In this document: positions 36,997 through 51,600 of the stretch, piece after piece
How the letters are laid out: every line of letters starts with the position of its first letter
Numbering within the stretch: the stretch's first letter is position 1
Assembly: GCA_030248215.1 (NCBI GenBank)
Contig: JASANG010001572.1
Coordinates: 1-64,000, forward strand
DNA length: 64,000 nt
DNA from: Enoplolaimus lenunculus
Lineage: Eukaryota > Nematoda > Enoplea > Enoplida > Thoracostomopsidae
Direction: 5' to 3'
Notes under the pieces: model-generated
Database searches by the model: none
Seen by the model: only the letters and a program-made list of their open reading frames with translations
Told to the model about the DNA's origin: nothing
Program-made: the position numbers and the translations under genes

Positions 36997-39900
36997 TCAA
37001 TCAACAAATCTGTCCATCTGATGTTTACTCGACTGATGATATTGTGATCGGTTAGAATAATCTTCGTTCGCATCGGTCAAACGTGCAGTCTGAGTTTCCA
37101 CTCCGGGGTGAAACGGGGTCAAAATCATTTCATTGTCTAGACCACCCCTAAAAGCCCAACATAATACGAATCACACCACTAAAATAACACTCATACTAAT
37201 GTCTACGGAACACCCAAACGTGAACAATTAATGCCTCTAATTGCATATTGCAATAATGCGTGTACGTAAAATTTGATTTCAGAGCGGGTTCACTGCAATA
37301 ATTAAACTTCGGGAAGAGGACTGGAGGACTTTTTTCTAATCTTCAAAAAACCAATGTTCGATAAATTTTGGAGAAAGCTGTTCCAGTTTTCGTAATATAT
37401 GAGATGACTTTATTTATTTTCCACCATTGGCTCCCCAATGCAAACCGCTAAGTGCCAATGCCGATTTTTGCAAAATTGGCACAAGGGGATTTAACCTTTT
37501 GATGCCGATTCCCATCACAAAAACTCAATATAGGATCCTAATACACTTACTTAACCCGTTGAAATATTGTTTGAATGCAATGCGGAATGCTGAATTCTGA
37601 GATTCCTGAAATATGTCAAAATTTGCAAACTACTCATAGTTCCCTTGAAAAAACTTGCCACTAAGTGCAATCGCGTTTAGCGTATTATTAAAGCTTGAGA
37701 GCACAAACGTTACTACCTAATTTATTATGACATATGACTAATTAATAAATTCTATCCTACTTGGTATCTATAAATAAATTATATCCTACTCAGTGTTCAT
37801 ATTTCACTCATGTACATATCTTTTTTGGAACCTATTCTAAATTTAGTTAGTTTCGACTGAAATCATACCGCGAGTACAAAAGTTCTATTGAAAACCGAGA
37901 CTTGCCGATACCGAGCCTACCATCCTTGTACATGAATAAATTGATTTTGACTGCAAAAACGTTTCAAACAACCAATCTTAACTCACTATGGTTAAGTTCA
38001 ACGTACCAGGAAACACTCCCGGATTAGCGCGTCCAATGTATACATACAGGACGAACAGGAGCAAAAGAATAACTATAGCAAACAGCCATTGAATAAAGAA
38101 AATGATAAAAAGATTGACAGCTGCCTGAAAAAATAAAATATAAATCAGTATCTTTGTATATACTCTAAAGAAATGAAAGGTGGTGACTGTTTTTGAAGAA
38201 TGAACTTTGAGGTAAGTCGAGGAGGTTTTGACAAATTTGAGAAATTTTTGACCAAAATTGAGGAATCTTTGCAAGTTTTTAAACACTGAACCGAACCAAG
38301 CCGCGAAGTTCTCAAACGAAGAGACATTAAATCGCTACAAATAGAAGGTTAAGTATGTATGTACACGATGGTGTTGTTTTTACAGTAAACTTCATCACGA
38401 AACCTAACCTGTGTTATTTGCCACGCAACTTTAACATGTTTACAACACTTCACCTTTCCGTATTTTTGTCAAAATGTTGTAATCAATTGTATAAATCTAT
38501 CAGAAAAATTTGCAATAAACTTACTCCACACAAAGCGACGTATCGATTGCTGAGTCGGGAGTACCATGACTTTGGTTGATTAATGATGGTGGGCTTTTCT
38601 GAAAACAGAACTGATAATTTGCTTTACTTATGAATGAGCGATATTCGTGCTTCTTACAACCAACCGATGTTGTAGTAAATTTATAAACGAAAAGACATGA
38701 CTTCAAGTGATATTATGTACTTTCTAACATAGGTTATATTTAACAAGCTGGAATATACCGTCAATGTAATTACGGGTAACAGCAATATCAATCGCGCCAT
38801 GAACATCAGAATATTACTCCGATATCGAAGTGAGAAACTTCTGGCGATAATTTCATTTGGTCCAAAGTATACAGTATAACTTCAAACACACGTTCCTTTG
38901 TTGAACTGTTTTATTTACACAATTTAGTGACCAGTATAGCAAAGATCTCCAACAGTTTTTAAGTTTCTAAATATTTTACAGCCAGTGTTTGGTTGTGCTC
39001 CTTGTTTGAACTTGGAGCGAGCGACCTTAGACGGAAAATGAAACAAAGCGTAAAAAAGCAAACCACCAACACGAAAAGCGACCGCAGAAGAAAGACACGG
39101 CAACTAGACACCAGCGCACACAAAAGAAATTCCACTTTTGCCGAATCGATTCAGAACAAGTTAATCAACAATATCAATTTCAAAAACCTTACATATTATC
39201 TTGTGAACTAAATATTACTGCGAAAGCAGGTCTTAACAGATAGTGCAACCGTAGGTTTGAAAATTTTGTTGGTGACATCAATGCTGTCATCCCGAGAGCA
39301 TCCTTTCAATTTTTCTGTAATTTCACAGGGATATTTGTCGCCGGACTGGACTAAAGAGCAACTGAAGAGTGTGAGAGTCCCCGAAAGATATCGTTTAGTC
39401 GTTACTCCCAAAACTGCGCAAACTGTCACAAAAGCCACATGCGACATCTATGATTAACAAAAACACACTCTGGACTGGTGCGGCTCCAATCGTGTTAGTG
39501 ATATTACTGCCCAGCAATGGATCACCAGGCCCACCTCCGCTTGCATCAGCTGTCCGCTTTTGAGAATCAGGATCATTAGCTGCCAAATCTAGCAGTTTGT
39601 CATCGCCGTCCTGCACAGCAGATTGTTTTGGTGCTGACAGTTTATTTCGACTTCGTTCCGGAAACAAGTTATCTAAGTCTTGACCATCTGCTGCAGAGCG
39701 TAGCTTGTCAGTGCTCCCGTAGCTAGCCGGCAACGCACTTTGCTCAACGGCAAAGTAGCTGAAAGCAGAAATTTAGTTTTGTATTCAATCGTAAAATTTC
39801 CCCATATAGCATTCGTAACTACCGATGCGTACCACTCCTAATCTTCAAACAAGCATTCGCACGCTGAGTTTTGCCCAAAGTTCTCCCTCAAATATTTTTC

Positions 39901-42900
39901 ACCAATATTTGCTACTTGTTTCAAAATTATATTGTTTTACAATGGTATTTGAATTCATGCAATAGATTTTGGCAAGCGTCAAGAAATTTTCAAACAACAT
40001 TACTTAGTTATGTGTCTCAATGTTTACAAAAACAAGCTATTAACAGATGTTACCTGACGGGTTGTAAAATTAAAAAGTTTTCTAAATTATTTACAAAATG
40101 ACGAAACTTATATTTAAATTCAAAATATAACAAAACTGCATATAATTTAATATTGTTATGCACACATTATACCGTTCATCACGCTGCTGTTGTAAATTAA
40201 ACGTCATTGCAAGCGAAACATAAGCGTAGTTCACAAATGCGTACGTCACCAAAAATGGAAGCGTCGAAATCTTTGCGAGAGAGTTAAGATCACCAAATAC
40301 AACGAACACTAACGACAATGCGAGTATAACTATAGTTGCCCAAACAGGAATTTTGTTCGGACCACGCTGAAGAAATAGTATTAATTGACAAATAATACAT
40401 TTGGAAAATTTTCAAGACGCATAAACAGTGTAAACAGGCCGTGAAATCTATCTTTTAGGATTGCAACTAAACCTTGTCTAAATACAGTATTAAACAGAAA
40501 AGGACAGTAAACCCGCTTCGAAAAAGTCACCAATGCTCGGTATAGTGCACTACAGCGCTGTACCGGTCGACTTACCCCTACTTCAAGTCGTTTTATTACA
40601 GGTATAACGTTTTCAGCTGCGATTGACTGTAATACTCTTGGTGCGCCATACAAACTACCCAGAATCGATGACAAACTCGAGATGTAAAGCCCAGATAATA
40701 ACAAAACTCCAACCAATGATACCTGAAAACATCAAACAGTCAATAAAATGACTGTAAAATTCAGTAAATCGATGTCAACGTTAAACATACAAATCAAAAC
40801 GGTTGGAGTATTCAATCGTGTAAACTGCAATATTTAACGATCCTTCATTGTCCTTTAAAAATCAACTAAATAACATGATTTATCTGAACTGGATACAAAA
40901 ATAACATACTTCTAGTCTATACGATACATTTTGAACTACTGATATCACAAATTTTTGTTAATTTTGAAGACAAAATTCAGCAGAACATTGTTTTCAAAAA
41001 GTAAAACCTAACAAGGACCTGTCAGAAAGAAGTATTACGACACAACAGGACTCAGTAAACGCGAAAATACAAAACTAACAATTAAATTGAAATCTAACAC
41101 CCGACAAAAGACGCAGTACAGCATACCCTATTTCACTGTTTTAACTGCTACGTACTTCTTTTTCAATCATGATATTGTTAAGCAGGCTATCACGTCGAAC
41201 TACAGCACCAAGCACCAGGATGAACCACAGCATAGCAAGCGAGCTGAAAGAAATATAGTATCATTCGTCTGTTAATGGATAATGCAGAATTCTATTGCGT
41301 TAGCACAATAACACCAACTGCGAAATTCTTCGTTCGTTGCTGAAACTACCAGTAACATGAAACGCTAAACGTAGTCAAAAATAATAGACAAAACGTAGAT
41401 TTATATTCTAGCGATTGTATCATTCCATATCTAACTCTAAATAGAACAATTACATTAAGCAAATATTGCGCCCTCTTACCTACATCCGATGCCAGCCAAT
41501 TCACCTAGTGGAATATTGTTCGCAGGATCTTTCAAATCGCCGCTCATATTAACACCTGCCAATACTCCTGTGAACGTTGAGAAAAATACACCAAGAACGG
41601 AGAAAAACGTTTCATTTTGCAGTGCTGGTCCGGTGTTATTTTGCCAGTTTCCAGAGCCGTATCCCGTAACGCCAGTATCTACAAAAGAACATTTTCATTT
41701 TGTTTACGGTACGATATCAAAAAAGACACTGGACGCGGGATTTAGAGAAACATGACTGAATTAGTCGTAAAGCTATCATTCAGCGAAGTGTTAGTTTTAT
41801 TACAAATCCACATATTTGACACTGAATTGTTTCACCGTGAAAAAGAAATACATTTGATTATACATATTTATAAACGCCACCTGCCCTAATAAATTATCAA
41901 CGCCATTTATGTACAAAACTACGTACAAATTTCAACTAATACTCACAAATCATCGAAAGACCTTGGAAACTGCAGCGATAGTTGAACACGCAGCAGGATA
42001 TCAGTACGTACAGTGTACAGCAGCGAATTTTATATTAATCAAAGATAACAGTGGTTCCAAAGTTAAGAAAACAATAATGAATACTTACTCGGGTCATGGG
42101 TTACGAACGATCCAATTGAAAAGTCTACGATTGCGAGACCTAACACGGCAAGCAAAACGAGTTGCAATTTTATCACCCATTTGACGCCCGCAACGTTAAT
42201 TGCTGAAATATGATGCGGCCGTTTCAAGCAAAGTACAATGACAATTTATCTCTTTAACTGCAGACAAGCCAAAAGACAACTACTTCAAATTTAACTCAAA
42301 TTAACGCTACAATGGTAATCAACTAACCGGAACAATCTTGCTAAAACACGATTGTCTACTTAAGCATAGTCAAATTTACTTAAGAAATTTCACTGTCACA
42401 TAAATGGCTGTTTAGCAGAAGCAATAAGCTACATACAAACACTAGCCATGTTCAAATCTTATTGCATGCAGTTTCAACGATACTGTTAAACTAATGAAAA
42501 ACCTTTAGTTTTATTATAAATACACTAAATACCGGCCTCTCCCTCTTCCCACATTTATGGGAGGGGCTACCGACACGCTGATGCTGATTACTGGCCTCTT
42601 CTTCTTCCTAAATTTACAGGAGGGGCTACCGCCACTTTGATCCTGGACAATTGAAGTGTGGGGAGACGATTACACCAGGTTCCAACCTCTGCATATTAAT
42701 TTTATGCTTTATATACTTTTGTGATAACTATCACTATACAACGTTCACTACTCGGATTATTCAACGGCATATTCGCTGCTAAATGCTACCAAAAGTGGTA
42801 CCTCTATTTCGTTTATGTTCTGGGTCTTTAGTTTGTTGTTCATAACAAACATGGGGCAGACAAAAATGGGGGCCTTAGTAGTGTAGAGGCATCTCCCCCG

Positions 42901-45900
42901 TCGACATTGAAAACTCAGGATTAAACAGGCTAAAACGTAATTAAATCTGTTGGCATATACACTGACCAACTAACAACGCGATCACAACAATTGCTATTAT
43001 GCGCACAAGCCAAGCATTCGGTTCTGGTGAGGACGAAAATACGCTTGCCATACTTGAACCAAAACCAACAGCTACCATGGCAATGCCAGATGCCTGCAAA
43101 ATTAACAAATATTGGCTATAAATAGTTTGGAGACGTAAACCACAATTTAAACTCGCCGAACGCTACAACGCATAAAATCGTAGATGTAAAAGGTGTTAGC
43201 AAAGAATAATTTAATACTATTTCAAAATGGTCAATTATTTTTTATTAACCAACAAGACCATGAGAAACGTAAAACCAAATTAAATTTAACACTATAACAT
43301 TCCATTTATACCTGCCCAATCGAATAAATGACACCAACAGCACCACCAATTTGCCCGCCAAGGATATGTGAGATCAAAAAATACACACCACCGCTTTGAA
43401 TCTGGCACCGTTCACAAATGCCGACTGACGATAAAACTGGTACTAGCGCGAGTAGGACGCATAACAGCAGTATAAGAACGGACAAATTAACGCCTGCGTT
43501 GCCCTAGAACAAAAAACACTACAAAAGATTTTAGCTTTTTGACTTATATATTTATTTTCAACAACCAAAGATGATAACATGCCTTAAAATTACCTAACAT
43601 TAACCGCATAACGCAAAAGCAGGTTTCGAAGCCGGCGAGTTGCTACAGCTAGTATAATTTAAAATGTGACGTAATTTTACGCTTGCGCAATTATAAGATG
43701 AAAATTATATCAAAACCTTGTTCCTGCAAAAAATGCAATTCCTGTTCCTGTTCCAGTAGAATGTAGTTGTGTAAACCCTGGCTCGCAGCAAAAAGCACAA
43801 CACAACCAAACACCATTAGCATAAAATCCTTACCACCATCCATCCTGTCCGTAAGAAAACAATAACACCAAATATATTGATCACAACCGAAGTAAATACT
43901 CCATCCCAAGTGCCAAATAGAACCGGTTCTAACAGGAAAAAGTTAGCTTTCCACCACGGTTTGTACTCAGACGCTTTCTGAAACAGACATAACCATGAAT
44001 GCATAGAGATACGAAGGGGTACTAATTTACCCTTCCACACAACTCTTTCCGCATTTAAGCTTAAGCTTGGCTTGAAAAACAGTAACGTGGGGTCTATTAA
44101 CACTATTGTGGCGGTTGTAAACAGGTGTCGATATAAGCACTACCTCGAACAAAACAGGACAAACTATGTATGTTACGTGGTATGCTGAAAAACTTCAAGT
44201 GAAATTGTTTACAGTGGTCTACCATACATTGATATTACTGTTTTGGCGCACAACCCTGTGTTTTGATACGGTAAAAATCAAAATGACAAACATAGAAGAA
44301 CGCGGTTAAAGACACATTTTAAAATTCTGTGGAAAATAAGCCTAATGACACTACGAAAGAACTAGAAAGCGGACAACAGTACTAGAATAGAAGACGCCCG
44401 TGTGTCAACAATAGAACTAAAACTTCAAATATTTCAGTACTCAAATGAAGCCATGACACATCAACGTGAGTAACCGGTAGAACTGATATAAACATCGATG
44501 GTTAAACAATAAGACAGCATTAGTTTTATCAATACTCGAAGACATTTTCCAAGTTGAGGCTATCGTGTTGCTACTCAAACTTTGCTTTGATTACCTACCT
44601 GGGTGCGACCGGATATACAGGTTCGGTTTAATATCCGGCAAAAAATGATATTCGTATCCGGTTCCGGTATCCGATATAAACATACCGAAATTAATATCCA
44701 GCCGCACCCTGCTATCTACTGTGACGTTTTGCAAATGCCATACACACGCGCTTGCATCATTCGCATGTAACTCACTCGTTCTGAACATCATTTTCACAGT
44801 TAGCATTTTAAATACCAACAAAACAAAACGATGTCAAGTGCAGTCAGTGGTACGCCACTTGTGCAAACGTACAAAACACACAATCCTCAGACAACAATCC
44901 AAAATTATCAGACTACATATACGTATTTACGCACAACGCCGCTTTATAGTAAAACATGTATACCGATGTTCCAACAGGAGCGTAGCCAAGATTCAACTTC
45001 GGGAGGGTATTGTCTCGTGTAAAAGAAAATATTTTCAAGCTCTAACAGGTAGAAAGTTTTTTGAAGCATGTTACGAGTATTTTGCGCTTGTCTGACAAGA
45101 AATTTGCGGAAGGATATACCAGTCTATGCTTACAATCAGCTGGCCCCTGTCCACTAACTGATACATCTCTACATGAGCGAAAACAAACAAAATTTGTGAG
45201 ACGCCAAAATTTACAAACAGTTCATTTCAAATATTTGAACAACCGTCGTCAAATTTAGTTTTTAGTATTTGGCTGTTTTAATATTCATGCTATTGCGCTA
45301 TCGCTTTAAGTTGACCTCAGAAATTTATCTCCACACAACTCTCTAGCAATTGTGCTACGTACACTAAATCCGTAAAAATCGTTTGTTCGCATTTTTAATT
45401 AAAAAACCAGTTCACTTAGAACGTTTCGAAAATATAACCTTGCACGGCAAAGGCAACACTAAAAATTTTGGGACTCCTAAAGTAAATATGGTTGCTTTAA
45501 CTTTATTTCGCTTCGCTGAACTATGTAGTGTTTCAAAAAAATAAAAGCAAACAACACAAAATTGATTAGGTGATGCAATATGTAAGCAAGATGAAAAAAT
45601 ACAGACTGTAAACCAAAAAGGATTAAGACTAAACTATTGTTTAATATTTTTTAAAAGCGATTTTTGACTAGATCACTGCAATGCAACAACGCCATTAGAT
45701 CCTGGTAGAGTAGATGTGGCTATCGCCAATTCAAATCATAATCTAAGCAAAACTTAATTCAAACATGTAACATTGCTAGGCTTTTCATAGGTTTAGGGTT
45801 CGACCATTACCATTTCAAGCATTATAGTACATCAGGAAATCGAGTTTTCTCTGCTGATACAACCAAAATAGTGTTATTTCAGATCAAGTGTAATTAACAT

Positions 45901-46188
45901 TAAAATGTGTTCGTTAAAACTACTGAACCTCACGAACATTCAATTAATACTTATGTAGTTAGCCTATTAATCATAAATCAATACACAATGCATCAGTATA
46001 ATTTAACCAACGGCATCAACAAACAATCTGATAATCAAAATCACACTAATCACCATGATCATAAATTTTACATTAGCAACAGGATGAACGACAGCAGATT
46101 CAACAACACTCGATACGTTTACAATTACATCAGTCAAAGCAACATCACCACCACAACCATCACCAACGACAACAACAACAATAGCAGC

Positions 46189-46219
<31 letters not shown>

Positions 46220-48664
46220 GCCATACCAGCGCAATCTCAAATATTAACACCTTAGCCACAACCAAAGCCTTCACTCCGGTCAGAGGCGACAACAACAACA
46301 CCACCACCATGAGCAATGACAGAAAATCCGCATCAGATCGTGAGCGCTCGCGAATGCGTGACATGAACCGGGCGTTTGATCGTCTGCGAGCGGTGGTCGC
46401 GCATCGTCGCCGCCAGAGCCATCGGAATAGACGAATGTCAAAAATACAAGCTCTTCGGTAAGTAATTCAAAGTTAACCAATGCCATATTGAGCTTTTCAT
46501 AAAAATTTTGCCGCAAGTGCGATGTGGTTGAAACCCACGACCTACAAATTACTGAACCGCTGTTTTAACCATTCGGCTAAAGTTTTTACTTGGATTGCAT
46601 TAAAAATTTAAACAACAAAGACTTTGCCAAACACAACGCATTCTTTTGAACATATTTTACCTTGAATGCATACCTCTAACACATTAGTTTGAATTTATGT
46701 TGTTCGCTTCTAATGCAGACACAACGCTATTGCTATATCATTATACTGACAATGTCTGATCGACGCCGCCCTAGTCATCACAACAGACGAATGTCAAATA
46801 GCGCGTAGGAACAAACGTACTTACGTAGTATGTATCCAAGATAAGCTATGTGCTTTCAAAATTTAACCTGCATTCATATTGGCAAACACTACACTGTGTT
46901 CAGAACTAAATTCGTGCGTGCAGCATACCTCTAATGCAATCTTAGGTTCACATTGAACTTACGAGTCCGTAACTATTAAAGTAAACTTCTTGGTAATCTA
47001 AATACGCCGAAAAAGTTTTGTGCTACGTTTTGAAAATTAAGTACAATAGTATGTTTACCAAACAGTGAATATATAAGATTTGTAGGCATTAACCAGGATT
47101 CCTCCTACAAACTACATATATAAATTTAAACTTGAACAAAAATCAAAATTTCTAGTGCGCGTCACCTAAATATTCCTTAACGTCTATAAGGTTAGAGTTG
47201 GCTAAAATGCGTCAATTTAAAAGCATTAACTTAGAAACAGTATATTACGTAGTAGAAAAACTTTGACCAGAGCCCCCCTAGAACATAAATTCCGTGAAAC
47301 CCTGTCACTAAGACTTGTATTGCAGGCCAACCTTAATCGCTAAGCGCCGCTTTTTCAGACATGCGATACAATACATTTGCGAACTTGAAGATGTATTATA
47401 CGACAGTTACGAGCAATACAACACAACAGTGAACACGCAATGCGGAATACAGGCAGAAGCTAACTATTTATATAGCATTGAAGCGTCATTCAATTGTGTT
47501 AACTATAATGCTTACAACGAAATGTTTAGCCAGGGCTAAACGAATCCATGTTATTATGTTTGCTATACCGTAACTGACTGAATGAACTTACAACTAAAAA
47601 TTTTCATCAAAACTGCAATATGTACCTTTTTACAGGCATTCAGCAACGTTTTCATAATTGTGAAACAGTATTATACATATACATTAATTATTGATATTGG
47701 TTACATATCACCAACATTTTCTTTAAATGAAAACATCAGTCAAACTAGGCAACTAATCTAAATCTATTTTCTGTAGAACGGCATATAAGATACGCCTAAA
47801 AATTCTCTTGCTGTTAAACAACCTTCAGATAGATAGGTAGATAGATAGATAGACGGAAAAGATGGCATATAGAATGTACAGGCTTTCGAAGCCCATTACA
47901 CTGCCACTTCTTATTCGATCTTCATTTACTGCCGAACAGCAAGACGAGATTCGCAAAAAACGAAAACACTGTGGAGCCGTCACCCGCTCTTAAAGTACTT
48001 TTTCTCAAAACGCCTATTTCCCTCTTAAGAGGAAGCCACAGATCTCCTTATTAGGACAAAAGGCACATTCATTTTTTCTCCTTTAATGGTAGTTCAGCCT
48101 ACTGTTGGCCACTCAACACTCTGACACATAAACACGATGTTTATTTAACTTCCACATATAAGAAGTCTATTTTTGTTACACCAAGGCAAGAAAAACCTAT
48201 GCCTACAAGAAAAACGAGCGTCCAATTGCTTTTAGCTTTCCTTAACGTTTGTTTTTCAATCGAGCTAATTACTGTCAATAGCGCTACATTAGAACATGGT
48301 TCAAAACAATGCATTGGCAAGTTAGCATATCCGTAATTTCGTTCACTAGAACATTACGGAGACAACTTTTTATTTGCAACTAAAAATATACTTCTTGTGC
48401 TGAGTAAAAAGATTCAAGGCGCAAGTCAAATTTTTTCCAGTCAGCACTGACATTTGGCCACAAAGGAAACCACGCGGTGTCTAACTGCGCTCACCTGTTC
48501 CTCAGAAAACAAATCTGCGTGTTCGGTACCAGTGAGACCTGATTCATCTCCAGGCCCGTCCATCGGATCTTTACTGGTTAGGATGGTTCTGTCGAGGCCA
48601 AATTTAGCCCAGTCCGATTCGTTCACTTCTCGTTTCGCTGCGCCGCCAACGTTAATCCCGCTCA
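36997..48664 (-). CDS. SLC12A8: SLC12A8-type (CCC9) cation-chloride cotransporter family carrier
   Basis: This is a multi-pass plasma-membrane carrier of the SLC12 family. Exons on the minus strand, in reading order: 48664-48495, 43977-43834, 43503-43312, 43093-42967, 42202-42089, 41678-41480, 41243-41156, 40722-40576, 40366-40173, 39758-39469, 38840-38774, 38124-38007, 37147-36997. Key matches to human SLC12A8 recalled from memory: [12 protein letters not shown] and FLRTGW (TM1), [20 protein letters not shown] with [39 protein letters not shown], and a C-terminal tail with SQYHQSSK before the stop. Most junctions are in phase from the second mapped exon to 39469. The hydrophilic segment between 39469 and 38840 and the link from 38007 to 37147 each seem to lack an exon I could not place. 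The first mapped exon begins with TG after an acceptor, so the initiator exon lies further upstream or ATG is split by an intron. Confidence 0.92.
42528..42660. repeat. ~65-bp tandem duplication in an SLC12A8 intron
   Basis: Two units share CTGGCCTCTTC-like starts, ATTTA(T/C)(G/A)GGAGGGGCTACCG and an AC..TGAT end. Confidence 0.7.
44599..44711. mobile_element. Short hAT-type MITE in the SLC12A8 first mapped intron
   Basis: A 113-bp element with ends CTGGGTGCGACCGGATATAC and TATCCAGCCGCACCCTG. The flanking 8-mers TTACCTAC and CTATCTAC match at six positions. Confidence 0.7.
45988..47539 (+). CDS. bHLH transcription factor, Mesp/mesogenin-like, nested in SLC12A8 intron
   Basis: Two exons, 45988-46457 and 47359-47539, join within an Arg codon (CG/A) to encode 216 residues. 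The bHLH domain is at about residues 115-171. The basic region [12 protein letters not shown] keeps the E-box-contacting Glu and Arg. Helix 1 (AFDRLRAVV) leads to an unusually long, Arg/His-rich loop ([12 protein letters not shown]), then helix 2 [20 protein letters not shown]. The SxSxRExxRMR basic region and long loop resemble Mesp/mesogenin factors, but this subfamily call is tentative. The N-terminus is low complexity, with an Asn run encoded by (AAT)n near 46190-46215 and a Thr/Asn-rich stretch. I chose ATG 45988 as the first in-frame Met; the frame is open upstream to 45907. The gene lies antisense inside the 4.5-kb intron between the first two mapped SLC12A8 exons. Confidence 0.85.
46515..46592 (-). 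repeat. tRNA-like sequence in the bHLH intron
   Basis: On the minus strand, TTTAGCCGAATGGTTAAAAC resembles a tRNA A box and GTGGGTTTCAACCAC a B box. The stems are imperfect, so a tRNA pseudogene or SINE head is more likely than a working tRNA. Confidence 0.4.
47828..47854. repeat. (GATA)n microsatellite
   Basis: Six to seven GATA/GGTA repeats in a row, in the SLC12A8 intron. Confidence 0.9.
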
Positions 48665-48689
48665 CTAAAACTCAAACAAAAAACTAATG

Positions 48690-51600
48690 CCAAATAAGAA
48701 ATAACTAAGCTACTTAAATCAAATTCGAATTTACATATGAATTTTGATATGTGTGATAATGAATGTAAATAACGAATATTGGATATCTATGATTTGAATT
48801 TGATATAACCCTAGACAAAGTCACTGCGCGTGCGACTACACAGATAAAAGTTTTCCTATAGTTCTTATAATAGCATAAGTAAGTACAATGTATAACATGT
48901 ATGTAGGTATATAAATAACCTACGTACTGGCAAATCTGTTTCCGGGTTTTTTCAGATTCACTTGCAACGCGCCTCGATCCTTCGCTTTACCGTTTACTTT
49001 CGCAGCACTTTGCAATTATCACACTTTCTGTGTGATTTGCTTCGTTTATATAATATTGTTAAAGCAACATGAATAATCTACGAATTAACACAATCTGAAA
49101 AGTATATCATCGGATTTTAGAACTGTGCGATTGTCGAAAGCCAGCGAACCGAAATTGGATCGATATAGTTTTGTACGTTTCGTGGTTCAAAGTGAAAAAG
49201 AAAATCAACAAATTACAGCTTCAGTTGTGCGTGTGTGGTTAGGTATAGCAATTATAACAATACATTCACTTTCCACCAACTACTAATAGGTGCTACAAAA
49301 GGTTCAGTATGTATTGCAAATAGGAATTCACTGTTTTATAAAAAATGTTGAAGTACCCAACTAAATAACATAAAATTTAAATACGGGATGTCGTGTACCA
49401 TTACACAACCATGTAAAGACTTAAACCGCACTCCACAAATAATATATTATATACATATTTATTTACCTGCAGACCGTTTGTGTACATACTGAATATACCG
49501 CCCACAAAAATATACACTAAAAAGCATTCATTCAAAAGCTATCATTTTTTCCAATATTTGCTGTTTCAACCTGTTTGATAGAGCTACATTTTATGGCATA
49601 TAATAAACATTTTATGACAAGCAAAATTAATGATCCTCACACCGTAGAAAGCAAATAGAAGCCTGAGGTCAACAAGATAAAGCCGTGAAATATAATTGTC
49701 GAGTTTTTAATGTTTTAGACAGTTTCTTTCATCTATACGTAAATGTTATTACAATTCAAATCAAAATAAACGAAATGTTAAAAACAAAGTTGCTAAGGCT
49801 AAATCTTTTGATATTATATACGCATGTATTATATCTAAAATTATAGAAGTATCGTAAAATAAACACATTACGGCATTCACCGCAGTACGTCATCTTACTG
49901 CTTTACGAACCAATAGGATTACAAAATCACATGGTAATAAAAGCGAAGACTTAAAATCTAATAACTGTAAACAATTAGAATATGTTGGATATTGCAGTGC
50001 CGATCAATACCGACTCGCGGAAACTGCTGAGTTATATTACTCACTACCTCTAAAAACGTATGTAAATGTTGCAGTTAGATAGGTTAACATTAGCAGAACG
50101 ATATTAGGTAGTACAAAACTTCACAGTCAAGAAAAAGCAGGCGAAAAATTTCCATCAAATTTGGACTAAAAATTTCAAAAAATTTTCGTACTATCTTGAT
50201 TTGCAATGCGCTGTTATGTTTAGCGGCTCCGGCATCGGTAAAAATGGGTAAGTAAAGGACAAGAATACGTTGAAGGATCTACAACTCCAAACGTTCTTGG
50301 TTTGCCGCTATATACGGATCGAACCTTGTCTGATAACCAGTAACGCAGCCATACAAGTTAATCTCGCAAACCTGCTACAACCGAATCACTTTTATGAAAT
50401 TTCAGGTATGGGTCCATTGCCGTGTATTCACAATAAATAATTCCGGTGTAAAGGTTTCATTTTCTCCCCGCAGAACTAAACCAGTTTAATTTTCCCCCAC
50501 TTGCCGTTTTAATTATTCTCCCAGAAGATCATTACAAAAGTCGCGGTTTAATTCTTCACCTGTGTAATTTTCTGCGGTTGGATTATACCATATTAATACT
50601 TGCCCGCTCGGCGCTCATTCAAGCCTATTTAGTTTCGTATTTCACTTTTACTTAATAAATATAACCCGGCGAACCGGCGTGCGTCCATAGTCTGAGTATC
50701 CTATTTAGTTGATTTAGCTGGCATGTACTGCTTTAAACTGTCAGGAGCCCTTCCTTTTAATTTTGACCGTGTACTCGTCGATAGAATATGTTTTCAGTCG
50801 TTGAACAACTAGAAAATCTTTTGTTGACAGCATCAATAAGTAGCCTAATCCTGTACAGCTTGTCGATTGTTTAAACCCGTTTTAACACGACAAACGGATC
50901 GTTAAAAATGTAGAATTCGGAGCAATTCTTTGGATCGATTGCGGCTGAACGCTGTTGTTTATGTTTTAGGCTGTGGCCCGTTGCCAATATCGTTGTTTAT
51001 TTGGAATTCGTACCAACCACATGTAAACCGGCAACCGATACGAAGTAAAGGCAATTTAATCAACATCGGTTTCACGTTGGTGAAAAATTTCTTGCTCGTT
51101 CGAAAATTTTTGATTTGCTGCATGATGGTTTTTGTCATGTTGTGATTTTAAAATTCATTTTTTCCGGAAAAAATGGAAAAAATTAAAATAATTCATTCTT
51201 TGTCTGAGTGATCGGTTAGCCCAACCTTAGCCGTCGTTTGCCCAAAAATGCCTGCATTTTGAAAGTTTTTGCATATTTGAGCTTCTGATAACATCCTCTG
51301 ACCATTCCATGCCCAAATCTGAATTTTTGTAAAATTCGATTTTTAAGGCCACAAGTTCAGCACCCTGGGACCCAAAAATTTTTCTTCGATAAGTTGGATA
51401 AATTATATATCACTGACTCGTTAGGCAGACGTCTGATTGGACATATTTAACAATACTCGTTTTAGCTCCGCAACCTGTGTCAAATATATATAATTTGTAT
51501 AATTTTTCGACAAAAATTTTTGAGTCCAATGTAGGAATACGGGACCTTAAAATTCGAGTTTTTTAAAAATTTAAGTTTTGGTGTAGAATAATCGGAGGAG

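Noticed and set aside
39238-39413. Additional SLC12A8 exon between 39469 and 38840
   Set aside because: It has a possible acceptor in phase, but its donor leaves the wrong phase for the next exon and it would need a ~55-bp intron; not supported enough to list.
46003-46516. Minus-strand frames rich in Ile/Val/Leu opposite the bHLH exon
   Set aside because: They are the antisense of the Asn/Thr-rich coding repeat; the plus strand carries a complete, spliced bHLH domain.
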